Source: Mucilaginibacter aurantiaciroseus (GTDB taxonomy: Bacteria > Bacteroidota > Bacteroidia > Sphingobacteriales > Sphingobacteriaceae). From it: a stretch of 64,000 bases of DNA. Location: contig NZ_JAMXOF010000001.1 of the NCBI RefSeq assembly GCF_024055595.1, positions 248,001-312,000 of the forward strand, read 5' to 3'. The notes under the pieces are model-generated. The model had not been told where the DNA came from. It saw nothing but the letters and a program-made list of their open reading frames with translations, and ran no database searches. Shown here piece by piece: positions 43,037 to 51,287 of the stretch. Numbering within the stretch: the stretch's first letter is position 1; every line of letters starts with the position of its first letter. A program made the position numbers and the translations under genes.

Positions 43037-43693
43037 TCAAAACGAAAAACTATTCTCACTGACCTTTGGAGAAATCCGGGGTGAGGTCTTCCTTACACAC
43101 CAAGTTGTCATACACCTCAAATCCTGCACATTGGTGGTCTTTATCGGCTCAAAAAGTTCGCCGCCTAACTCAGAGGTATATTCTAATAATATCTGTTCGT
43201 TAACCAAAAAAAGTTCGGAGCCATCAGGCAGGGCAAAGCAACTATTGCCTAAACCAACCACCTTATCCTCTATCCCGATATCAGACGCCAGCCTTGCAAA
43301 CAAATAACCACCAGGTTTTAGCACCCGCCACATCGAGCGCAGCATGGCATCGAAATGGTTGCTATCTGTTGCAAAATGCAATACCGCGCTGCTGATCACC
43401 AGGTCAAACTCATTATCCTTAAATGGCAGCTTTTCGGCAGGCGTAACTTTGAAGTTTTTAGCTGATAGTTTTGGTGCAAGTTCTTTAGCCAGGTCCTTTA
43501 CATGTGCAACTGCGTCGGGGTTTGGATCGATGCCGTGAACTTCGAAGCCGTTTTGCAGGAAATAAATTAGGTTACGGCCGCCGCCACAACCCGCATCAAG
43601 TACTTTTTTACAATCATCAAACCGGCCTTTTAAAAGCTGATCGAACAGGTAAATATCAATATTGCCGAGTTGTTGCTGAAGGGTATTTGCCAT
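43037..43693 (-). CDS. Class I SAM-dependent methyltransferase
   Basis: 218 residues. Motif I VLDAGCGGGRNLIYFL, then GIDPNPDAV (acidic end of strand 2), FDLVISSAVLHFA (motif IV) and LKPGGYLFARLA. It resembles methyltransferase domain 11/25 proteins. Substrate unknown. The C-terminal tail runs up to the inverted repeat at 42929-43027 and may have been lengthened by it. Confidence 0.88.
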   Translation of the reverse strand: MANTLQQQLGNIDIYLFDQLLKGRFDDCKKVLDAGCGGGRNLIYFLQNGFEVHGIDPNPDAVAHVKDLAKELAPKLSAKNFKVTPAEKLPFKDNEFDLVISSAVLHFATDSNHFDAMLRSMWRVLKPGGYLFARLASDIGIEDKVVGLGNSCFALPDGSELFLVNEQILLEYTSELGGELFEPIKTTNVQDLRCMTTWCVRKTSPRISPKVSENSFSF

Positions 43694-43719
43694 GATGTTA
43701 ATTTTCTAAGTCTCAGTCT

Positions 43720-43822
43720 ACTCACCCCCAAATCGCTTCGCTGGTTTACCCTCTCTATGCTGCGCGGAAAGAGGGTGAAATACCTTTTAAAATCCTCTGC
43801 TTTGGAGAGGATTTAGGTGAGT
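43720..43822. repeat. Composite intergenic element with CTCACC/GGTGAG ends
   Basis: ACTCACC (43720) and GGTGAGT (43816-43822) bracket internal hairpins, including ACCCTCTCT..AAAGAGGGT and AATCCTCT-GCTTTGG-AGAGGATT. It is related to the CTCTCC/GGAGAGG sequences at 26380-26420 and perhaps 42855-42890. Confidence 0.6.
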
Positions 43823-43977
43823 CTCTTCGAGCCCGGGGAGAGGCTAAAGTAACAATATTGCAAGCCCTTTAACAATCAATTCTTTTGACGCGCACATTAT
43901 CACATAATATTTATATTATTGTGTATCGCTAACACACTTGCGATGGTATTATCTCACAACCTAAGTACCATACTAAA

Positions 43978-46155
43978 TTGTCTAAAATTAAAACTACACT
44001 GCTACTGCTGTGCTGCTGCATGCTTGGCGGTTACGTATCTGCCCAAAAAAAGAACGCCGGTTATCAATACCACATCCGCCGGGTGGCGTCACCCATAAAA
44101 ATTGATGGTTTGCTTGACGAGGCCGATTGGCTCAGCGCCGACACCACTGGCAAATTTTTTATGGTTTTACCTATGGATACCAGCTTTGCCAAATTACGTA
44201 CCGTAGTACGCATGGCTTACGATAACGATAACTTTTACATTTCGGCAGAGTGTTATATGCCCACACCGGGGTACATGGTAGAGTCGCTGAAGCGCGATTT
44301 TAACTTCCAGAAGAACGACAACTTTATCTTTTTTATGGATCCGTTTGATGCCCGTACCGATGGCTTTAGTTTTGGTGCAAACGCGGCCGGTGCCCAATGG
44401 GATGGCACCATGTACGAAGGCGGCAAGGTAGACTTGAGCTGGGATAACAAATGGTACTCGGCAGTTAAAAACTACGATAACAAATGGGTGTTTGAGGCGG
44501 CAATCCCCTTCAAAAGCATCCGCTATAAAAAAGGTATTAAAGAGTGGGGTATCAATTTTAGTCGTAACGACTTAAAGACCACCGAAAAATCAAGCTGGGC
44601 GCCTGTGCCGAGGCAGTTCCCAACGGCATCACTGGCCTATACGGGCACTATTATTTGGGACGAAGCACCGCCAGTAGCCACCCGCAATATTTCCATTATC
44701 CCATACGCATTGGGTGGTATCACTAAAGATTTTGAAAATAAAAAAGATGCTGTTTACCACAAAGAGATAGGTGGCGATGTTAAGATAGGCCTTACCTCGT
44801 CCTTAAACCTCGACCTGACCGTTAACCCCGATTTTTCCCAAGTGGAAGTGGACCAGCAGGTGATCAACCTGAACCGTTACGAGTTATTCTTCCCCGAGAA
44901 ACGCCAGTTCTTTTTAGAGAACGGCGACCTGTTTGCCAATTTTGGTTATGCCGATATCCGCCCGTTCTTTTCGCGCAGGGTAGGGCTGAATGCACCCATC
45001 AGGGCAGGGGCAAGGCTTACTGGTAAAATAGATAAGGACTGGCGCATCGGCGTAATGGATATCCAAACGGGACAATCGGGCTCCGCTAATTTGCCGGGGC
45101 AAAACTTTGGGATTGTAACACTGCAAAGGCGGGTTTTCGCGCGCTCCAACATCGGGTTTATGTTTGTGAACAAGGATGGTACGGGCAGCGCACCCATGGC
45201 TGGCAGCACAGCCACAGCCAATGCCTATAACAGAAACGTGGGTGCCGAGTTTAACCTGGCATCATCAAACAACCTGTTAACAGGTAAGTTGCTTGGCCTA
45301 AAATCATTTACACCCGGCGTTAACAGCCGCGATTTTGTGGCCGCTGCCAACCTGCAATACCTAAGTAAATATTGGACGTTTGCCATGCAGCAACAGTACG
45401 TAGGCAAAAACTACAATGCCGAAGTGGGCTATGTGCCACGTGTGGGTTACAATAAACTAAACCCATTAATCCAACATAACTTTTTCCCAAAAAGCGGAGC
45501 CATACTCTCGCACGGCGTGCAAGCCAGCGGAATTTACTTTTTTGACGAAGGTTTTAAATCGACAGATAACGAAACGGTACTGAGTTATCTTATCACTTTC
45601 CGTAACCGCAGCACACTGACGGTATCAGGACTGGATGATTATGTAAAATTACTGCGCCCTTTCGACCCTACAAACACCGGCAAACCAATGCTGGCAACTG
45701 GTTTTACCAACCACTGGAACACTATAGATGTGCAATACGCCTCCAAACCACAAAACGTGTTTACCTACCTGTTTGAAGCTGCCCGCGGCGGGTATTACAA
45801 TAACGGAACAAAAACCACGCTGATAGGCCAGGTGGGCTACCGCTTCCAGCCTTATGTAAATTTGGTGTTGAATACCTCGTATAACGATTTGCATTTGCCC
45901 GCGCCATACGGCCATAATCAATTCTGGCTCATTGGTCCGCGTGCTGATGTTACTTTTACCAACACCTTGTACTTTACCACCTTTGTGCAGTATAATGAGC
46001 AGGCTAAGAACATGAACATTAACAGCCGCTTCCAATGGCGCTATAAACCTGCTTCAGACTTGTTCATTGTTTATGGCGATAACTCTATCCCCTCGCCGTT
46101 CACTGTCAAAAACCGCCAGTTAACTATCAAGTGGACGTATTGGTGGAATATATAA
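43978..46155 (+). CDS. DUF5916-type outer-membrane protein with N-terminal CBM9-like domain
   Basis: 725 residues, TTG start (no in-frame ATG is available upstream of the signal peptide). Signal peptide to YVSAQ (~22). Residues ~35-220 form a family-9 carbohydrate-binding-like sandwich: IKIDGLLDEADWLSAD, NFYISAECY, WVFEAAIPFKSIRY. The rest matches DUF5916, predicted as an outer-membrane barrel (LTSSLNLDLTVNPDFSQVEVD, LFFPEKRQFFLENGDLF, then many amphipathic strands). Role not known. Monocistronic. Confidence 0.88.
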   Translation: MSKIKTTLLLLCCCMLGGYVSAQKKNAGYQYHIRRVASPIKIDGLLDEADWLSADTTGKFFMVLPMDTSFAKLRTVVRMAYDNDNFYISAECYMPTPGYMVESLKRDFNFQKNDNFIFFMDPFDARTDGFSFGANAAGAQWDGTMYEGGKVDLSWDNKWYSAVKNYDNKWVFEAAIPFKSIRYKKGIKEWGINFSRNDLKTTEKSSWAPVPRQFPTASLAYTGTIIWDEAPPVATRNISIIPYALGGITKDFENKKDAVYHKEIGGDVKIGLTSSLNLDLTVNPDFSQVEVDQQVINLNRYELFFPEKRQFFLENGDLFANFGYADIRPFFSRRVGLNAPIRAGARLTGKIDKDWRIGVMDIQTGQSGSANLPGQNFGIVTLQRRVFARSNIGFMFVNKDGTGSAPMAGSTATANAYNRNVGAEFNLASSNNLLTGKLLGLKSFTPGVNSRDFVAAANLQYLSKYWTFAMQQQYVGKNYNAEVGYVPRVGYNKLNPLIQHNFFPKSGAILSHGVQASGIYFFDEGFKSTDNETVLSYLITFRNRSTLTVSGLDDYVKLLRPFDPTNTGKPMLATGFTNHWNTIDVQYASKPQNVFTYLFEAARGGYYNNGTKTTLIGQVGYRFQPYVNLVLNTSYNDLHLPAPYGHNQFWLIGPRADVTFTNTLYFTTFVQYNEQAKNMNINSRFQWRYKPASDLFIVYGDNSIPSPFTVKNRQLTIKWTYWWNI

Positions 46156-46183
46156 GGGAAATGTGTCGGTGCTCCCTTTCAGC

Positions 46184-46279
46184 GCGTCATTGCGAGGTAC
46201 AAAGCAATCGCACATAGGCAAGTCTGTTATGCAAGGTGAACAATGTCCTAAATAGATTGCTTCGTACCTGCAATGACGC
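46184..46279. repeat. Palindromic intergenic element, family C
   Basis: Ends GCGTCATTGCGAGGTAC and GTACCTGCAATGACGC, with AAGCAATCGC and GATTGCTTCG inside. A typical ~100-bp inverted element with no coding content. Confidence 0.75.
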
Positions 46280-46384
46280 ATTTTAAAAGCAGGACTTTAA
46301 CACCCTAATGTTAATTTTAAATAAACGCATGGTGTTGCATTGGCAATTGTATCACTTTTACAACGTCAGATACGCCTGATACCT

Positions 46385-46449
46385 TCTCTTATGGTGTAAC
46401 GGTAGCACTTCTGATTCAGACAATTGAGGTTCGAATCCTTGTGAGAGAA
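46385..46449 (+). pseudogene. tRNA-Gln-like pseudogene with shortened anticodon arm
   Basis: Acceptor TCTCTTA (46385-46391) pairs along all seven positions with TGAGAGA (46442-46448, one T-G pair); discriminator A. D-arm GTG-TAACGGTAG-CAC is intact and T-arm TGAGG-TTCGAAT-CCTTG folds with wobbles. Between D- and T-arm only 16 bases remain (about 22 expected), so no normal 5-bp stem with 7-base loop forms; at most a TCTG-ATT-CAGA hairpin. U1-A72 and the D-arm sequence resemble Bacteroidetes tRNA-Gln. Probably a deleted tRNA-Gln copy. Confidence 0.6.
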
Positions 46450-46516
46450 CACTGACATTTATATATCTCTTTATACCATTCTGTTATGGACTGGTGTTTT
46501 TGGTGTAATCAGGTGT

Positions 46517-47595
46517 TTATTTGGTGGTATATTTATTCAAAGCCAACCGCCAGTTAAAGTAATTCTCATCCTTAGCCGCTTCATGGATAACCTTTAGATA
46601 ATCATCATCAAAAAAAGTAGCAAGCGAAAACACATAGAGGCCATTTTTAGGTTCAAATAGGGTACCCGGCGCATATCCCTTTTCACCATTCTCCGCACGT
46701 TTTTTATCGAAAGGTACTTTGCTGTTTACAAATTCTGGATGCGTTTTTTCGCCGGTCATGTAGGGCGTTATGTAATCCACGCATTTTTTTAAGGTCGATT
46801 GGTTGACGGTTTGCCAGGTGAAATAATTTTTGCCCGTTGCCCGGTAAATGGCTATGCAGGCCGATAGCAGCGGCTCAATATCGTAGGTTTGGTAATGAAA
46901 AGCGTTGCGCTCCATCAAATCATGCGTGGTACCGTCGGGGTTTAGGTTAATGTTTAGTTGCTGCTCTAATGCCCGGGTTATGGCGCTTTGGTAGCTGCTA
47001 TCATGCAGCGTATAAGCGATCAGCGTGAACATCTTTATCCGGTGCGAATTCCAGTTGTTGATGGCTGTGCCCTTATTGCCTTTAGCCGTGCCGCTGTGCA
47101 GTTGGGTATCGGATTCATCCACACGTCGATTAATGTTCGGTCAGCAGGCTCTATATCATTCCTGATGAGGTCGTAAGCGGTAATCATATCTTCCAGCTTG
47201 GTTTCGTTGATAGGGTCTTCGGTTGCTTTGTTGGTTTTGGCCCAGGCGGTTAAGAACTCAGCGGCTTTAATCAGATACTCTTTATTGTAGGAGTATTTGT
47301 AAACCAGCGCCAGCGCGTAGGTTTTATTGGCATCTTCCAATGATTTAAGACTTGCAGTCTTCCTCGTATCGCCCGCCAAAAGGCCTTGCGACAGAATAGT
47401 TTCTATCGGGTTAGGCGTTTCATTTAGCGCCTTATCCGCTGTCTTTTAAATAGGTTCAAATGCTTTTTTATATTGTTTTTTAGCGTTGATTGCTTTGCGC
47501 ATCAGCGCTATTTCTTTCTTATCAAGGCTTACAATTTGGCCCTTTAAAGAAAGTACTACAACAGTCAGGATCAAAGAACAAATGAACTTTTTCAT
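46517..47595 (-). pseudogene. Alginate-lyase-family (PF05426-like) polysaccharide lyase, disrupted
   Basis: Leftward from ATG at 47595: a signal-peptide-like start (MKKFICSLILTVVVLSLKGQ), then a TAA at 47446-47448 in an otherwise open frame, continuing KTADKALNETPNPIETILSQ, YALALVYKYSYNKEYLIKAA and a change of frame near 47100; the second frame runs to 46517 with NNWNSHRIKMFTLIAYTL, NPDGTTHDLMERNAFHYQTY and a C-terminal helical part. The NxxxHR.K and ER..FHYQ.Y elements match alginate-lyase-fold (alpha/alpha barrel) lyases, which cleave beta-1,4 uronate polymers. Two lesions make it inactive as read. It is the last gene of the leftward uronate operon. Confidence 0.8.
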
Positions 47596-47602
47596 GTGGA
47601 TG

Positions 47603-48790
47603 TTACAGATTTAACGAACGTTTGATCCCAAGTTCCAATCCGCGCAGTTCTGCTAAGCCACGCAGGCGGCCAATGGCAGAGTAGCCGGGGTTGGTTTTCT
47701 TATCCAGGTCATCCAGCATCTTATGCCCATGATCGGGGCGGAAAGGCATATCAATATCTTTGCGACCTTTAGCTATCCTCTTTTGCTGCTCTTCTAACAA
47801 CGCCTTCATTACCGCATACATATCTACATCACCGTTGAGGTGGTCGGCTTCGTAAAAGTTGCCATCTGCATCGCGTTTGGTGCTGCGCAGATGGATAAAA
47901 TGGATACGGTCGCCAAGACGCTGCACCATGCCGGGCAGGTTGTTACTTTCAATAACACCGAAAGAACCTGTACAAAAAGTAAGGCCATTATTGCGGCTAT
48001 CCACAGCATTATAAATGTCCAGTATATCTTGCTCATTACTCACCACGCGTGGTAAACCAAGGATAGGATAAGGTGGGTCATCGGGGTGGATGCACATCAG
48101 CACACCTGCTGTTTCTGCGGTGGGGATAACCTGTTGCAGGAAATGGACAAGGTTCGCCTTTAGTGTCGCGGAATCTATATCACTATAACTGGCCAGCATT
48201 TGCAGGAACTGTGCGGGTGTATAACCCTCTTCAGATCCGGGCAAACCGGCAATAATATTTTTTACCAAATGCTTTTGGGCAAGTTCGCTCAGGCTGTCAT
48301 AATATTTTTTTGCTTTGGTTTTGATGGTTTCAGGATAATTTTTTTCAGCACCGGGGCGGTTCAAAATATACAGGTCGAACGCTGCAAAGGCGGCGGTATC
48401 AAACCTCAGCGCGGTAGAGCCATCCGGCATTGGGTAATCCAGGTCGGTGCGTGTCCAGTCCAGAATCGGCATAAAGTTATAACAAACGATGTTTAATCCA
48501 CATTGGCCGATATTAAGCAGGCTTTGGCAATATTTAGCCATATACTGCTCATAATTACCGTTGCGTTTTTTAATATCCTCGTGCACAGGCACACTCTCGA
48601 TCACCGACCATCTAAGGCCCGCATCTTCAATAATCTGCTTTCTTTTCAGGATCTCATCCACCGGCCAAACTTCTCCGTTGGGGATATGGTGCAGGGCGGT
48701 AACAATGCCTGTGGCGCCCGCCTGTTTGGCATCAGCTAAACTAACCGGGTCATTTGGGCCGTACCAGCGCCATGTTTGTTCTAAACTCAT
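47603..48790 (-). CDS. uxuA: Mannonate dehydratase
   Basis: 395 residues, the usual UxuA length. [20 protein letters not shown] at the start, [15 protein letters not shown], metal-binding [17 protein letters not shown] and [13 protein letters not shown] are all UxuA hallmarks. It dehydrates D-mannonate to 2-keto-3-deoxygluconate. It lies 7 bases upstream of the broken lyase and 25 bases after the broken kdgF in the leftward operon. Confidence 0.97.
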   Translation of the reverse strand: MSLEQTWRWYGPNDPVSLADAKQAGATGIVTALHHIPNGEVWPVDEILKRKQIIEDAGLRWSVIESVPVHEDIKKRNGNYEQYMAKYCQSLLNIGQCGLNIVCYNFMPILDWTRTDLDYPMPDGSTALRFDTAAFAAFDLYILNRPGAEKNYPETIKTKAKKYYDSLSELAQKHLVKNIIAGLPGSEEGYTPAQFLQMLASYSDIDSATLKANLVHFLQQVIPTAETAGVLMCIHPDDPPYPILGLPRVVSNEQDILDIYNAVDSRNNGLTFCTGSFGVIESNNLPGMVQRLGDRIHFIHLRSTKRDADGNFYEADHLNGDVDMYAVMKALLEEQQKRIAKGRKDIDMPFRPDHGHKMLDDLDKKTNPGYSAIGRLRGLAELRGLELGIKRSLNL

Positions 48791-48815
48791 TTTGGTGGAT
48801 TTTCGTTGGCCTAAT

Positions 48816-49178
48816 TTACAAAGTATATTGTTCGCTGTCGTTACCTAAAAAATCCCGGCGGGCGGGACTAAAGCCGTCCACCAGCATGCCGTCTTCCAAA
48901 CAAACACAGCCGTGCACGGTAAAGGGCGGCACATAATAACCGTCGCCCTTGCGCATGATCTTTACCGTTTCGCCAATTGTCATCTCAAAAGCGCCGCTTT
49001 CTACATAATTTAGCTGCGAGTTGGCGTGGGTATGCAGGGTGCCGCATGCACCCCTGGCGAATTTTGCTTTTACCAACATTAGCTTATCATCCTAACCCAA
49101 AACCTGCCGCTGCACGCCCTCGGCAACGGTTTGCCATTCGGTAGTTTCCTCAAACTGGAACAAAGTGCCTTGTATCAT
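48816..49178 (-). pseudogene. kdgF: KdgF-like cupin (unsaturated uronate processing), interrupted by TAG
   Basis: From ATG at 49178 the frame reads MIQGTLFQFEETTEWQTVAE, then VQRQVLG, TAG (49092-49094), DDKLMLVKAKFARGACGTLH and on to the natural stop, 120 codons in all. Relatives have Tyr at this place (GYD), so TAY to TAG is a one-base change. The cupin motif G..HTHANSQLNYVESGAFEM and the second motif VPPFTVHGC supply the metal ligands. KdgF speeds linearisation of 4,5-unsaturated uronates to the 5-keto form. The open part after the stop starts at an internal ATG (49079) but lacks the first strands. Confidence 0.8.
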
Positions 49179-49181
49179 ATC

Positions 49182-50405
49182 CTAATTCTTTAATCGGCCA
49201 TATATATTGAGAACAGGCTTTTTTTCCGCCAACCGTTTCTGGCGAAGCAAGGCTTCCAAATAGTAATAATCTGCATAGATTATCGGCACATCTATCTCGC
49301 TGTTGGCTGGTTTGTGGCCGGTGCTGTGCAGTAGTAAAAAGCCGCGCGCGCTATCCGTTTGTGCCTGGTATTTGGTGGCCAAACTGTTTAAAATTTTATC
49401 GGCAGTGCTTTTATAAACTCTGGCGTTTTTGCTGAACGTACTTAACTCATACAATGCCGATGCAGCAATAGCCGCGGCAGATGCATCGCGGGGTTGGTTA
49501 CTCAGTTTGGCGGCATCGAAATCCCAGTAAGGTACTAGGTCGGCAGGCATTTGAGGGTTGCTAAAAATGTATTTAGCGATTTTCTCTGCCTGTTGCAGGT
49601 AAACTTTGTTTTTGGTTTCGCGGTAGCACATGGTGTAGCCGTAAAGCCCCCAGGCCTGCCCGCGTGCCCATGCCGAACTATCTGCAAAGCCTTGCGCCGT
49701 TTGCTTGTTCAAAACCTTCCCTGTTGCAGGATCGTAATTAATAACGTGGTAAGAGCTGTTATCCGCACGGAAATGATTTTTCAACGTAGTGTTGGCATGT
49801 ATTACAGCCACTTTATAAAAGCTGGAGTCGCCGCTTAGTTTGGTAGCCTCGAACAGTAATTCCAAATTCATCATATTATCTATGATCACCGGGAACTGCC
49901 ATTGCTTTTGATGGTCCCATGATTTGATGCAGCCGATGGTTGGGTTAAAGCGGGTAATGAGTGATTTGGCCGCCTGTATAATATCATCCTTGTATTTCTT
50001 CTCGTTTGTTAAGCGGTAGGCATTACCCACGCTATTATATATCATAAAGCCTAGATCATGGGTGCCGATGTTGCTTTTTTCCTGTTCCATCACGGTAGTA
50101 AAAGGTTCGGATTGTTCCTTCCAAAATTTATCGCCCGTGTACTCATATAAAAACCAAAGATTACCCGCGAAGAAACCGCTACACCAATCTTTTGATGATA
50201 AAATGGTTAACTTGCCGTTCTCTACCGTGCGTGGCGATAGCAAGTTTAGCTTAGCGGCAGTTGTCTTAGTTTCCGCGGTTTGTTTTAGCAATAATTTGGT
50301 TTGATGCTCTGCAAATAACATAGCCTTAGCCGTATTGTTTTGTGCGGATGCGCTGATCGTTGCTGCGCTTAGGGCTATAATGGGGAACAGGCGTTTTATA
50401 TTCAT
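49182..50405 (-). CDS. GH88 unsaturated glucuronyl hydrolase, secreted
   Basis: 407 residues with a signal peptide ending at ASAQN (~22). An alpha/alpha-six-hairpin protein: KDWCSGFFAGNLWFLYEYTG, D117 in GTHDLGFMIYNS and D176 in VIIDNMMNLELLF (the two catalytic Asp), WARGQAWGLYGYTMCYRET and PQPRDASAAAIAASAL-like segment near 300. It hydrates the C4-C5 double bond of unsaturated uronyl groups made by polysaccharide lyases, releasing the uronate. It starts 1 base after the YhcH-like gene's stop. Confidence 0.95.
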   Translation of the reverse strand: MNIKRLFPIIALSAATISASAQNNTAKAMLFAEHQTKLLLKQTAETKTTAAKLNLLSPRTVENGKLTILSSKDWCSGFFAGNLWFLYEYTGDKFWKEQSEPFTTVMEQEKSNIGTHDLGFMIYNSVGNAYRLTNEKKYKDDIIQAAKSLITRFNPTIGCIKSWDHQKQWQFPVIIDNMMNLELLFEATKLSGDSSFYKVAVIHANTTLKNHFRADNSSYHVINYDPATGKVLNKQTAQGFADSSAWARGQAWGLYGYTMCYRETKNKVYLQQAEKIAKYIFSNPQMPADLVPYWDFDAAKLSNQPRDASAAAIAASALYELSTFSKNARVYKSTADKILNSLATKYQAQTDSARGFLLLHSTGHKPANSEIDVPIIYADYYYLEALLRQKRLAEKKPVLNIYGRLKN

Positions 50406-50406
50406 C

Positions 50407-51030
50407 TTAATTGATTACTTTAATTTTGATCACTAATTTTTTAACCACATCATACCCGTCCACTTTAATATTGGGGCGATGCACATCCTGGGGGAAGAAC
50501 AGGTAGAAAGTGCCTGGTTCAGCAGTGTACGAGGTACCCTCAGCGGTATAGTTAGCCGCATCATCAGCCTCGTTGTAAGGATTGGTTACAATTGCTTTGC
50601 TAATATCTATAATGTCAATCCGCTCCTTACCTTTGATCACATATTGCAAGTCGATGTATTTCTTGTGCGATTCCCAGCCCGCCTTATCCAGTTCTTTTGA
50701 AGGCGCTTCGGTAACAATGGCATAGGCATTATCGCCGTCAATAGGGTGTTTGCCGGTGCTTAGGGTATCTAAATTGGTCTGTTTCAGAAATAGGAACACC
50801 TTATCCCAAACAGCTTTATTATTATAGTATTGTTTGTAAAACTCGGTTGCGTTTACCGATGGGGCTACTTCCAGCTTTAGCCCATCTTTCCATTTACTGC
50901 TTTTAAGCCAGTTTTTGGCTGTTTTTTGGCTTAGGCTGCCGTCGGTTTTGGTTTGTGCGATCGAGGTGTTTTCCATTGTGATAAAACTAATAGCAACTAT
51001 CAGCAGCCGCAATAATGGTTTGTTTTTCAT
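50407..51030 (-). CDS. YhcH/YjgK/YiaL-family protein with signal peptide
   Basis: 207 residues from the ATG at 51030; the frame extends 21 codons further up, but MKNKPLLRLLIVAISFITM is a clear signal peptide start. The C-terminal domain has the DUF386/EbgC pattern: HKKYIDLQYVIKGKERIDI, GTFYLFFPQDVHRPNI (metal-binding His). These beta-helix cupin-like proteins are thought to handle sugar anomers or uronates; a periplasmic form is less usual. First gene of the leftward uronate operon, next to the operator region. Confidence 0.88.
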   Translation of the reverse strand: MKNKPLLRLLIVAISFITMENTSIAQTKTDGSLSQKTAKNWLKSSKWKDGLKLEVAPSVNATEFYKQYYNNKAVWDKVFLFLKQTNLDTLSTGKHPIDGDNAYAIVTEAPSKELDKAGWESHKKYIDLQYVIKGKERIDIIDISKAIVTNPYNEADDAANYTAEGTSYTAEPGTFYLFFPQDVHRPNIKVDGYDVVKKLVIKIKVIN

Positions 51031-51141
51031 TTGGTGTACTAATTGGTTTTGTGCGGATAGTGGGCAGTTCCGGGGCGAAACGTGGGCTATCACACGTCAA
51101 TATTACAAGGAAATCCGCTTAAAAAGATGACGTCGGGTTAC

Positions 51142-51210
51142 TATTTCTACGCAAACGTTATCGTTACAAGGTCAGGAAAATTTCTTCGATAACGTTATCG
51201 TAGAAATAAC
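51142..51210. promoter_or_regulatory. Twin inverted LacI-type operators in the divergent uronate promoter region
   Basis: Site 2 (51187-51210) contains the perfect palindrome CGATAACGTTATCG followed by TAGAAATAA. Site 1 (51142-51167) is its inverted near copy (TATTTCTACG, then AAACGTTATCG). The central NNCG..CGNN pair is what LacI/GalR proteins recognise, and a LacI-type regulator is encoded at 56015. The pair sits midway between the YhcH-like and kduI genes, so it can control both operons at once. Confidence 0.75.
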
Positions 51211-51287
51211 GGGCCAATTACTTTTGATTGCTGCCGCATAATTGTACACTTGCCTGCAATTATAGTTAAACCTAACATTCTTTTGTT

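Noticed and set aside
46184..46279. Small RNA gene
   Set aside because: The inverted ends and location match an intergenic repeat element; no promoter motif faces it.
46385..46449. tRNA reading UGA (anticodon TCA), which could suppress the TGA at 5092
   Set aside because: The only way to place TCA as anticodon leaves two base pairs in the stem and too few bases for the arm; the other interrupted genes use TAG and TAA, so one suppressor would not explain them.
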